DNA from: Amblyornis subalaris
Taxonomy: Eukaryota; Chordata; Aves; Passeriformes; Ptilonorhynchidae
Reading direction: 5' to 3'
Assembly: GCA_018881555.1 (NCBI GenBank)
Contig: JACAXG010000238.1
Span: 124,001 to 188,000 of the forward strand
DNA length: 64,000 bases
Shown here: positions 39,850-51,800 of the stretch, in pieces
Layout of the letters: every line of letters begins with the position of its first letter
Position numbering within the stretch: position 1 is the first letter of the stretch
Notes under the pieces: model-generated
Database searches by the model: none
What the model was told of the DNA's origin: nothing
What the model saw: the letters and a program-made list of their open reading frames with translations, nothing else
Translations under genes and position numbers: made by a program

Positions 39850-42800
39850 TATTCCTTCTGGTATTTTTACCCTCCAGGTCAGATTCTCCATCAGGCACCA
39901 GCTCCACGACGAGCTCCTTATCCCCTTCGTCTTTAGCCAACCAGCGATGTGCCACAAACGTATAGACATCCATTCCTTCTCCTGCCGTGGTCTCCTCCTC
40001 TTCCTCCTCATCAGACTTCTTTTTCTTCTTCTTCTTTTTGTCAGACTCCTTTGCTTTCGTGGCCAGGCGCTTCAGTGTGATGCTCTCCAGGAACCAGCCG
40101 TCCCCAATGCCTGTCCCGTCGTGGCCTATCCGGATCTTATAGATCTTGCCAACATCTGCAGCCTCTCTCTGCCACCAAGGGAAAGTCAGCACCCAGGAAG
40201 ATAGAAGACATCTTAATTTCATAAAGTGCATTCTTAAAAACGGGGAGCACTGCCCCCATCACTCAAAATATCTAAGCAAGCATAAGGACAATTTTTTGTG
40301 CAAGTTTACCTTTACTTTTTCCATCCTGCTTAATAATTTCATACTTTCCATTACCAAATCTCATCCAAACAGAATGAGCTGAAGACAGAGCAACCACGGT
40401 GAGGTGAGGAGCTAAATCCATATTTATTGAGTTCCCCGCTTCCCCATTTCTCTCCTTACCAGTACAGTTTCTGTTTTATCACTAAAGATGAATATTCCAT
40501 AATACCATACCAGGGTTTTTACAGATTCTCTGTGCATGAGGTACTTTGAAAATTAATAATAAGATACCTTTCATACTCAGCACAGGATATGAACCCAGCA
40601 AGAAGCAATAGTGGTGTAGTGGAAAGGTAGTCAACTCGTATAACCTGATCTCTGACACAGGCTGTGGGTTTGGAGGGCCCTTCTCCTTCCTTCTCATCTG
40701 GAATATTAGAGGAGTATTTTCTCACTTTGCTGGTGTGCAGAGAGGATACAATCATTAGTGAGTACAGTGCTTTGGTGGCAGAAGGCTGATCAGTAAGAAG
40801 ATTTACATCCCTCTAGTCAGCACAGCAGACACAAAACCTTCTTGGTTTAGATTATCTGCCCGGATTACTGCCTAATGAAGTTGGATAGAAGATTTTACTT
40901 CACACAATCCTTCGACAACCCGTGACTTGTCTCTGATGATTGCTTATGCTTTTATGCAGTGTTTGTACTAAAAAACTTGCAAACATTTGCTTCAGGCTGA
41001 AATCTGGAACTTGGCATGTAAGGTTTTAGTCTAGAAGCATTTTGTAGATTAAAACAAAATCAATTGCACACAAGATGTTATCAGAAAACTAAAATTGATC
41101 CCGCTGTCCTGACATAAAGAATGAATCTTTCCTTACACAGCTTTACCCTTAGATTTGCTGTAATCATCCTGCACGCCTTGTCCATGACTGACGGCATTTC
41201 CTGTTAGCATGTAGCTCACAGAATCTTATTTTTGCCTGTGTCCTTTTGTAAATATTCATATAATGAAAGAGATAGAGAATCTGTTTATTAATGCTTCGGA
41301 GCTTTTGCCTCGTGTGCTTATTAAAAAAAAAAAAACACAGAAATGGGCATAACTTTCAAATCTGGCAATAAATATCTGAGAGAGGATATAAGCATGGCTA
41401 TGTAAACAGAACACTGTACATATGGCTTTATTATAAATCTGATATTGGCTAATAACTCTTACTCATAAATTTTAGAAAGCTTATTTCCTTTAAAATCAGA
41501 GAAACATAATCTTAAAATTACAGAGAGTTTTAAAGAAGCAAACATTTATAAGGTACTAGTCATTTTAAATCCCCAAAAACTCATTAAAAATGGATAAACA
41601 TCAGTAACTCCATTCTGTAGAGCAAGAAGATGAGGCAGGAGGAGGTGAACTGATCTCAGAAATACACTTTAAAAAACTGGTAAAGCTGTGGATAAAGGCA
41701 CCTCCATTCGACCAGTGACAGCAGGGAGGATATCCCAGTCTTGATGATTCAGGGGAGCTTCAGCAATTAGTTGCAAGCTTAACTGTGCTGAGATGGATCC
41801 AGCTGCTGTGGGACTGCACATTCATAAGAAGATGTAGGCACTGCTGTGCCAAGCCTTGTGCTGTGAGCACATATGACAGATGTGCCTCAAATCCTGCTCC
41901 CATCTGGACTCTGCGCTTCACTGCCCAGATGGTGGTCTCTCCTTCAGAATAGAAGGATGCAGCTCTGACATGTCCTGACAGAGCATCCTGTCTTTGCTCT
42001 GATCCCATATCCAGGTGGGTACTAGGACCATTCCTTTCCCCCAGATCTTCTTTTCTCTGGATGGAAACCCCAAGGAACAAGGCAGAAAAGGACATTTGTC
42101 CAAACGGGAGAGGATGCCTGACCACGTTGTGATCCACACCTGCTGCTCAGCCTCATCAGCCCAGGACCTCTTCCTGGATTAGCCAGGTCCTGGCTCACTC
42201 TCTTGAGTGATGTCTGAGGCTTCTCACCCCTGCAAACACTCCTTTTCCTGCAGGGTTGCTCAGAAAGAGGAGTGGCTCTGCAGTATAAACCTGAATTCTG
42301 ACCATCCCAAGAGCTGGAGGACTGAGCTGTGCATGTTGAGTGTCAGGACTATGCAGTGCCCACTGGAACAGTGCTACAGGCACTGTGAAATCCACAGGGT
42401 ACTCACACATTCACAGAAATTACAGCTGCAAACCTCTGCAAGGATGGCACCCATTCCTGTGGTTAACAGTGTGTGAACACAGGCAAACCTGAGATTCCTT
42501 ATATTCTTGTACAAATGTGTTTTTTTTCCCCCAGCTACACAATGAAAATTGACAATAACATGTGGTCAGGCCCAAAGTTTAAGATCTTTTGAAATCCTAC
42601 GAAAGTACCTCCCTTTGAAAGTAAATGTAAAAAATTGCTGCTATTAGATCATATATTTCCATTACACCTTTACTACCAGCCCCTCAGAAGACAAAAGTCC
42701 CTCCACAAAACACAAAACTCCACAAAAGAAATAAAAAGCCTCCCAAAAATATGGATAGAGGACAGCAGATACTGTCAGACTTGCAATTTTCTTAAAAAGT

Positions 42801-45800
42801 CTACATTTGGCTTTTTTTGTATGATTGGGCCAATTATTCTATCGATGTCTCAGTTTTGGCTGATCATTTCTTTCCCCTCTTAGAAGCAGCAGTGACTGCC
42901 TTCATCATACCTTGAAGATATCTGTGGCTCCCCTTTCAAAGTTGTTGGATCTGTTTTCCAGGATGATCAGTTCCGTTTTGCCCGTCTCGCCATAAATCTG
43001 CATGAAGACTTTGGCGTTGGTGCCTGCGGCTCGCACGTCTCCAGTAACTACAGACACCTCATAGTTTATCACTAGTCCAAAAATAAAGCAATTAAATCAG
43101 CAGGGAGGCTCAGATAACAACATTCCTGGGGGCTCGGGTTCGAAATTAAATTACTTTGTGTTAACAAATGTCCACGTAGCCAACCATTTGGCCTTATCCA
43201 AACTAAATGTGAGATAACAGAACTCTTCACTGAGGGCTAACCTAATAGTTTTCCTTTTACAAGCATTAAGCCCATGTCAGAGGGGTGCAAAACAGAGCCT
43301 TAAAAGGGAATTTCGTTTCAGTACTAACTATAGAGTGGTTGAATGATCTCCTTAGTACAGTACAAGGGAAGAAATTATGGAGAGCAGAGCAAAAACCTCA
43401 GGATTCTCAGGATCCGACGACAAATTTTAACCACAGCCTTAAAAAAAAATGGATCTACTGATAAAAGCCAAGTGGGCAGTAGGGATTTTGTCCTTACTTC
43501 TCCCTTCCGGGCAATAGGGTAATAAAAACATGACTTGACATGTGCTGGTGCAGCACCAGGGCACATAAAGGGAAAAAAGATCTGGGGCAGATAAATGTGA
43601 AAAAAAGCAGAACCCACTGATATTGCAGTGAAGAAGCACTTTGTCTTGTGCGGTGTTGTGCTGCCCAGGATCTAAATTTTTCATATGGTCTCAGGAAATG
43701 GAGATGAAGATCTCTATAATGTTTTTCCAACTCTTTTAGCACAGAAAACATGAGGAGAATAATTTGCTTTCCTCACCAACATAAGCTTGTAGTGATGGTG
43801 ACTTTTTGGTTTTAGTGTCTAACGCAGTGGTGAGCTTGTCCTCAAAAACGGTGACAATACATATTTAGTCCAATCTGTACAACATCATGGGTTCTCTTAC
43901 GTTTCTCAATGGGCACAATCTCACTTGGGTAGACCTCCACCTCCACCCTGCCATCAGCCTCATCCTTGTCAAGCCATCGGTTGCAGGGGAACATGTACTG
44001 CCTTCCCTGGACTGGAACTGTGATCTGGACACTGGCCAGGAACCAGCCGGACCGGAGACCCACGTTATCGTGTCCAATCAATATCCGGTTGATCTTTGAG
44101 AAAGCAAAGGAAAACCCAGAGGGCAGGAAAAAATACCCAACACAACAGAATTTGCTTAATGTATAACAATCTCCTTACCCTGGCACTCTGTTCTTCCGCC
44201 GTGTTCATGTAAATAATTTATATCTGTATTTAACTATGAACTTAAAACACTCCTCACATGCCAGCATGCACAATAGATTACTGATGTAAGATGTACGTAA
44301 AACGTGTTTCTTAATATCCAATGTAAAGGTCAAAGGTTCTTTCATCACAGTCAATACTGAGTGTTATTTTGATTCTGAATTCAGACACTTGCATGAAGTT
44401 TGGAGTGACCTGCAATTAAATCTTACCTTTCCAATGTCCATCATATCTAGAGTGAACTCATCCACTCGGCCACGTTCGAAATAATTGCCTAGATCATTAT
44501 CTGATACTAAGAGAGGCTCTTTGCTGGAGTCTGCTTTTTCACCATAGAGTTTGATGAAAACTTTGGAATCTGAGCTGGCACCAGGGATATCTCCTGTCTT
44601 CACGCTGATGTGATAACTGACATCTGGAGTAAGGTCAGAGTACAAAACACAGACATGTGAATGGCACTTCCAGTGCTCAGACGGGCAATTGGCTTCAAAC
44701 AAGATACAGGGGAGCAAGGCTCCAGATACAGACACAGAAAGGACTTTGCCCTCCATTCACACATGCAGCATCTCAGGGCCGCGCTGGAGAAGCTGTCACA
44801 CGTTGGAGTTATTCATGAAAACGTAAGGGATCCAACAGTTACACTAGTAAGCATAAAATATTCTGTATGCCTCCCTCTCAGTGCTAGGTGATTACCCAAG
44901 CCATAAAAATGTACTTAGGCAAATGAGATTATTTCATTGCTTTTATACTTACAATTTAATTCAATAACTTGGACCTTTTTTTTTTTTTTTAACCAAAACA
45001 ACCTGCGCTCTGCAAGCACCATTTTCTAAAGGAAATTGTAGCCTTGGAGCCCTGGTTCTCCAGAAAAGGACAATATAATATTTTTGGTGATTTTCTTCTG
45101 AGAGTGCAGTTATTTTATGGAATTTACTCTACTAAAACAGTGGCAAGTCAAGATCTTTCAGAGAAAGATATACAAGAAAGCAGTTCTTTGACAAATCACA
45201 TTGAAAATCGAAGTTTCTCTCTACATATATAACGTTGCAATTATGCTCTTTTATGCAAATTAATTCCATTCATAAACTAGAATTTAAGAGTCAGAGGCAT
45301 TTCCCACAGCATGACCTACTGCAGCTTCTTGCATAAGAATGGCAAAAAAAGCCCAGTAGGTTTACTGGTAACTGACAAGAATTATTAAGAAGAATAAAGC
45401 AAATAAATTCGTCCATGTACAACTCAAACCCAGAACTTCTGTTTTTCCAAGCTAAACTCACTTTTTAGCAGTGGTGACTCCCCAGCAGGCACTAATTCTC
45501 GGACAATCTGACCATCGTCCTCATTTTTGTCAAGCCATCTGGTTTACAAACAGAAGTAAGTTATCTTGGAATAATTAGCACCTGTTAGACCTTTCAAAAT
45601 GTATGCTGGCTTCACACATAGTCCAAATCCACACCAGAGTCAAAAAGATATTTTTAGAGGGCTCTGTATCTCTGTTATCTTAGCAGGAACTTGACCAGAC
45701 CAGACGGCAGCCACACTTTAAACCTTCATTTTTCCAAGAAGAGGGACCATGACAGCCCTGCTCACAGTGGATAAGCATCTGCTGTGATGTCCATCTGTCT

Positions 45801-48800
45801 GAAAAGCACAAACTCCACAACCACAAGTTATTCCTGTGAACAGGCAGTCTTAGTGTCTTGAAAGCACTGACCTTTGTTGGCCAGAAAGACTCGCACCCTT
45901 TACTGCTAAAGGGAGGGCTGAATTATGCAATTCCCTTTTTCTGGGCTGGGTATATGGAGGCAGTTGGCCTCAGCAAAAAGGAAGGATTTGCTGTGTTTCT
46001 CAACATTAAAGATCCAGCTGGACTAGTTAAGAAGAGCAGGGCACAAAGCAAGCTCTAGCATGATCTCAAGGGCAAAAATTCTGAAAGGAAAATCATGGAA
46101 TCAAGGAATGGTTTGGGTTGGAAGGGACCTTAAGCTCATCCAGTTTCACCCTCCTGCCATGGGCAGGGACACCTTCCACTAGTCCAGGTTGCTCCACACC
46201 TTGCCCAACATGGCCTTGGACAATTCCAGGGATGGGGCAGCCACAGCTTCTCAGGGCAACCTGTGCGAGGACCTCCCCACTCTGATAGTAAAGAATTTCT
46301 TCTTAGTACCTTAATATCTAATCTCTCTGCCCTCCTTCTGCTTTAGTTCATTCTCCCCATGTCCTATCACTGCATGACCTTTCTAAAAGCCCCCTCCCAA
46401 AACAGAGGGGAACCAATTGCTAACCTGGAAACTTTTACAGCTGCCCCTTCAGCCTCAGGGGTGAAGGATTTACAGCCCCAGCCGCATCCTGTGCTCTACA
46501 GCAACCATTACATGACAACAGCCAGAGCCCTGGCAGAGGTTTCTCACTTCCCACTTCCAACCCAGACTGCTGCAGCACTCAGAATATTCCTGTAAGCATC
46601 TGTTTAGGGTCAGGTTTCCCACAGTGGTGCTGCGACAGCAGGAGCAGTTCCCAGAATGCCCATTGTTCCCAGGTACACATCTAACTGCAGCAGTGCCTTT
46701 TGCAGCTAAAAATACTGTTTTGAACCAGCAGGGGCAGAAAAAGGACAAATGAGCACTTTCTGGCGGGTCATGCAGAGTATTTAAATGGCTGTAACAGTTC
46801 CCAGAACTAGAAGGAGTAAAAACAAATCCCCAGAAGCTGTTTCTTTTTAAAGGTGGCCACGCCAGACCACAGGCAGACCTGCTTCTGCCCGAACACATGC
46901 AGCCCATGTGCCCTGTGAGCTTCCCACAGTGTCACCCTGACACACACGCTGTCCTTGGCTGACCCGTGTGCCAAAAAGGAGGGGAGCTCTCTTCCCATCA
47001 AAGTTTCCGTCTTTGACTTTGACAGTGAGTCAGCACATAGGGAAACCAGAAAACGACCCTTATACCAAGGATTTTGGGACATGAACAAGTGCCGGCTGAG
47101 AGCTGGATCAAACCTCTGGCACCTCGCTGGTAAAAAGCCAACAGAGCTTGCAGTCATGACCAGTTGGACCAGACATTTTGGAAGACCAAGGGTGGTGTGT
47201 CTCCACTTCATACATCTGAAGGAATATTATGTTTTCAGTCTCCTCCTCTCTCTTCCCGCCCAGAGGAAAACAATAAGCACCAAGAAACCATGCAAAAAAA
47301 ACAGCACCGGGAAAGAACTCCAAACGCGAGCTACAGCCAGCTGGTCCTGGAAGCACGAGCAGCAGTGTTCTCATGCAAAAGAGGCGCATAGGAGTCCCAT
47401 GACACAGACACACATCTCCAGCCCCAGCTCCCCTCTAAGCTTTGGGAGGTTGTTGGGTATGCGTCTACCCCGTATTCTTCCCTTTCACTCTGTAAAGCAG
47501 GTGGCCCTGTGCAGGTGGGCTTGGACGGGGCTAAAAGCTCAGGTGGTCAGCATCAAGGTGACGAACACGTGAACATGGTGATGGTCACACAAGCACCATG
47601 AGAGGGCATCAGATGAGGTGGTGTGCCTCAGAGGAAGCTGAGGGGTGTAGATGGATAGAGGAGCAGAAGAATCTGTGTGGAAGACCATGAAATTGATGTC
47701 CAGAATTGAGCAAGGGTAGAGTGTAATGAGAGCATGCTAAGACATCATGTTGTCTTAAGAAAGGAAGCCTTTATTGATATTTTGGGGCTGGGGTGGGGTT
47801 ATTTTACCTGTTAGAACTGGTCCTTAATACCTTTGTATCATGTAGTTCTCGATGCTGGTTCAGGATTCACATCCTTGGACAGGTATCCAATGGCTAGGGG
47901 ATCACATCATCCCAAAAGTCAAGGTGCTTCTGTGTACAAGGATGTTAACTAGGAGGACCCACAAAACTCGAGCCTGAACTCTACCACCCCAGGACACTGA
48001 GCTCAGCATAGCCTTCAGGAGGGCAGAAGCTCACAAGGTAGATACACTTTAACTCTCCTTCTGCTGTTTTTTGTGCCCTGAAAGCTGCTATTTCTGTTGC
48101 CAGTGGACATGCTGCTGTTTTCTGTCACCTTCGCCATTGCTGAGGCTTTAGGGGTATCTGGGATAAATCTGAGTGAATCTCTTCTGTGCTAAGGTGGCAG
48201 GATAAAAATACATCCCACAAGAAACAGATCTCTGTGTGCAGCACAGAAAATGCTGACTGCTTCAGCAGTGAGGACAGAGGAGAAAAAAGAATCAGAAAAG
48301 CAGGACACACCCTGAGATAAAGAAGTTCACCATTATTGGTAGATACTGATGGCAAGAGAAGGAGCATGTCTTGGACTGGAGGAGAAAAAGGAGGTTTATC
48401 AGCAGATAAACCTTAAGGCTCCTTGTGCTGCTTCAGCCAAGAGAATAGCCAGGAGTGGCAGAAACACTATTTTCTCAAGCAGATTAGTGACAGAAGAATA
48501 TTTGGACGAGCAATGCCACTGCATTCCTTCCTTTCAGCACATATGCATCAATATCCTAATTTTACTCCACTGTAATTCCAACAGCAGGTCACTGAGCAGC
48601 AGATTGAAGCCAGCGGTTTACAGTCTTCTACCGAACACAAATGGATTGACACATTATAAACACATCTGGCTGCAGAAAAAAGAATTTCTCAGTGCAGTGC
48701 CGTCATATTCCCAGCACAAAAGGCATGTCAAAATCTTTTATTTTATCAGAGCCTCTACATGATTTCAGTGAATGTAATTCACATGCCACTGTGGGTTTTC

Positions 48801-51800
48801 CAAGGGTGTAGTCGTGTCCTGTGTCACATCCTCGATTTTAAAGAGATATTTTATGACCAATATAGATCAAAGGGGACAGAAATATGACATGAAAGCCACA
48901 TCAGAAGGAATTTCTAGAGGATCAGAGAGTCAGGCGACCACTTGAAAAAATAGAGTGTGACATCATAGATAGCATTTGAAATCCAGCCTGTGTGCAACTA
49001 GAACGATTGGCACAGCCATTAGATTTAGAGGCACATATGCATTTGTGTGTGCCTTTAAATACAACCTGTATACAAAAATGTGTAAAAGAGATAGACATTT
49101 CAGTTTATTTTTAGGCAAGAAAAGGAGGTTTCTCTGGCTCCTTTGTGCGATGAGCGTTTTTGGCATTTGATTGAATAAATGTTCTTTCACAGGAGTCTCC
49201 TAGTGCATCATCCCATTCATGGTCTGTCTGTTGTTCTTCAGAGAATTAACAATGTTCCCTTATGCTTGTGCTGGAGAAAAATTAGGATGGTGGGGGCCAT
49301 ATGCTTAGAAAAAAAGTTTAATGATGCATCACTGAAGATTTCAGTGGAGTTGTAATGATTTATAGCATGTAGAGTTCTATCCTTTCATGAACGTACGACT
49401 TTGCCTCATTGAAAATTCATTTCCGTCTGGGATATAAATATTATAAAAAATAGGCTGTTTTAGAGAATGTCAGTTAGTCCATTCCTGCATTTCCAAAGAG
49501 CTTTGAGGAGAAAATGAAACCAGGAGCACTCAGTTCTGATCTTCAAAAAAGTTTGGCTCCAGTTTTGGGGGAAAAGGTGAACTCCTTAATTTTGAGGTTT
49601 GCAGCAGTATTCATCATCACAACACCTAAAGCACATCAGGTATTATAAGGCATAAACTGTTCAGTGATGCCACTGAATGGTTCAGTATTCAGTTCCTAAA
49701 AGCATGGATATTATAATGCCACGTGGTTGTAAGGGAGGAATAGTACTGCATCCAAGTGATGTACTAGTAATTCCACAAATAACGCTCAGGGAAGTAACTT
49801 GCATTCGCTTCTTGCAAGCACAGATCAAATGACCACTTTAAAAATCACTGACTCTAAGCCAGCTGTTTAAAGAGTTGAAAGCACAGGCCTGGGAGTCGTT
49901 ATTTCTCGATGCTTTTCCTGAATCTGACACAAACTCACAATTAATCCACTTAGCTTCTCTTTATCTCTGCTGGCTCCCTTGTGCAACAGAGACAGCTCTT
50001 CCTACAGAGCTCTTGTGATTGGTAGGTAATGGATGATCCTAAAGAGCCGCAGAAAAGATTTCAAATTAAAAGGCAAAACATAGCCATGTATATGAATACG
50101 TAAATAATAGGAACAGAGACATCAACAAGTTCTGTGCAATGAAGATCTGTGAGGGTAAGTTAAAGACATCAGTTAGAGTGGAAGCTGGTTAGGCAGCTCT
50201 TTGATAGAGTGTCTGCCCCCCACGTGCTGCTGCAGCCTGGTGTATGCAGAGGCAAGGGGCCTGTGGAGCTTTCTGCACAGGTGAGATGTGTTTCTGCTGG
50301 AATGCTTTTTGTCCTCTTGCTGTCCCACGGGAGCAGCTGAGTGTCACAAGGTCAATGGAGAAGCTTTCAGTAAGAACACAGCAGCAAAAGGTGTTTTCTC
50401 CAGACCATGCGATTATGCTGTGTAGAAGAGGGGAAGCTAGTCAAGTCTTGGAGATACAGGCAGCGAGAACAACATGTCTACTGGCCAAGCAGAAAGAGAT
50501 TCTTCCCTGGTTGTACCCCTCGGATGGCGTCTCTAACTAACCTCACTTGCATTGCCTCTACTTGGACAAGCCTTTTTCAACATCTTGCCTCTGAAGAGGC
50601 AGGTGAAGCAGGACTCCCTGAGCTCCTGCCAGAGCAGCGTGGAATAAGCTGTCCTTGGCCTACAGGAGTGGAGAGGAACATCCAAACGCTGCAGGCCATG
50701 GAAGTGTCTGTCCCTCACACGGAGGATGCAGTGGGTGAGCACCTTCGCCCTCAGATATGTCCAGACTCCATGACGACACCCGTACACTGCGATGGTGCCC
50801 CAGTCTCTGGAGAGACATGGGCACCAAAGAGAGAGAGAGGGAGCAGCTGTCCCTGTGCTTGATGGCGATCAGTCATGTCACCTTCTCAATCTGAGACGAA
50901 GAGATAATGCTGGCACAAGGACAGCAAATAAAGCTGCACGAACAACACTGACATCGCTTGGAAAAAGAGACGTTTAGAAAGATAAGAAGAGTGGAATTCC
51001 ATCACTGGTGACCTGAAGCCTGAAGGCACCCCATGAATATTTTGGGGATAAGGTCTTGGGTTTTCTTTCTCCGTCCTTTTTCAGTCCCTGGCCTGAGGGG
51101 AATGCCCTCTGGACTCTGATGTTTCTGATCCACGGGCATAAAGTTAAGGGAGAGGGGCTCATCACTCTGACCCGAGGGAGGACGCCCAGTTTAACAGTCA
51201 CATAAGGGAACAATTCGAAAGGAAATCTTTAAAATGAGCCAGCTGCATGGTGCAGTTAGACACAGAAATATCTCTGAGGAGTCTGAGCAAAACAGCTCTT
51301 CACGTGGACACTTCATGTCCAAGGAAAAACCTGTCTAGCTTGCTTGCTTAACTCAGTAAAACATATGGTTGTTAAATATGGATCAAAAGGCAGCAATGAC
51401 TATGTGGCTGTTTGTTCTTTGGAAAGGGAGAGGCTGGCTTGCTTTTCACAACCAGGATGACATTGCATCTGCTGCTCTGTGCTGTCTCCTCGGTGAGTTT
51501 GCTCTCTCACGTGACGTGGCTTTAGCAATGCCAAGAGGCTGGGCCTGGCTCCTCTTTTGTATATGGCTGACTCCCCTCATTATAGTGGAGTTCTTCCAAG
51601 AAAATAGACAAGTGACCGGCTTAGAGGCTTTACCTTTTTTTGCAATTATAAAATAATTGTGTTTGAGTTTTACAATTCCACTTGTCCCCAGGAGATGATT
51701 TTTTAGAACAGGTACTTGGTATTTTTAAATAAAGTTCAGTGGATGTCCATCCTGTAGGGTGGACATCCTGAGAGGGTAAGTGGGACCCTGAACTACACTG

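Noticed and set aside
39734..40204. 156-codon plus-strand frame over the K/E-rich exon
   Set aside because: It is the antisense shadow of the LOXHD1 exon at 39871-40168; splice sites and domain signatures support the minus strand.
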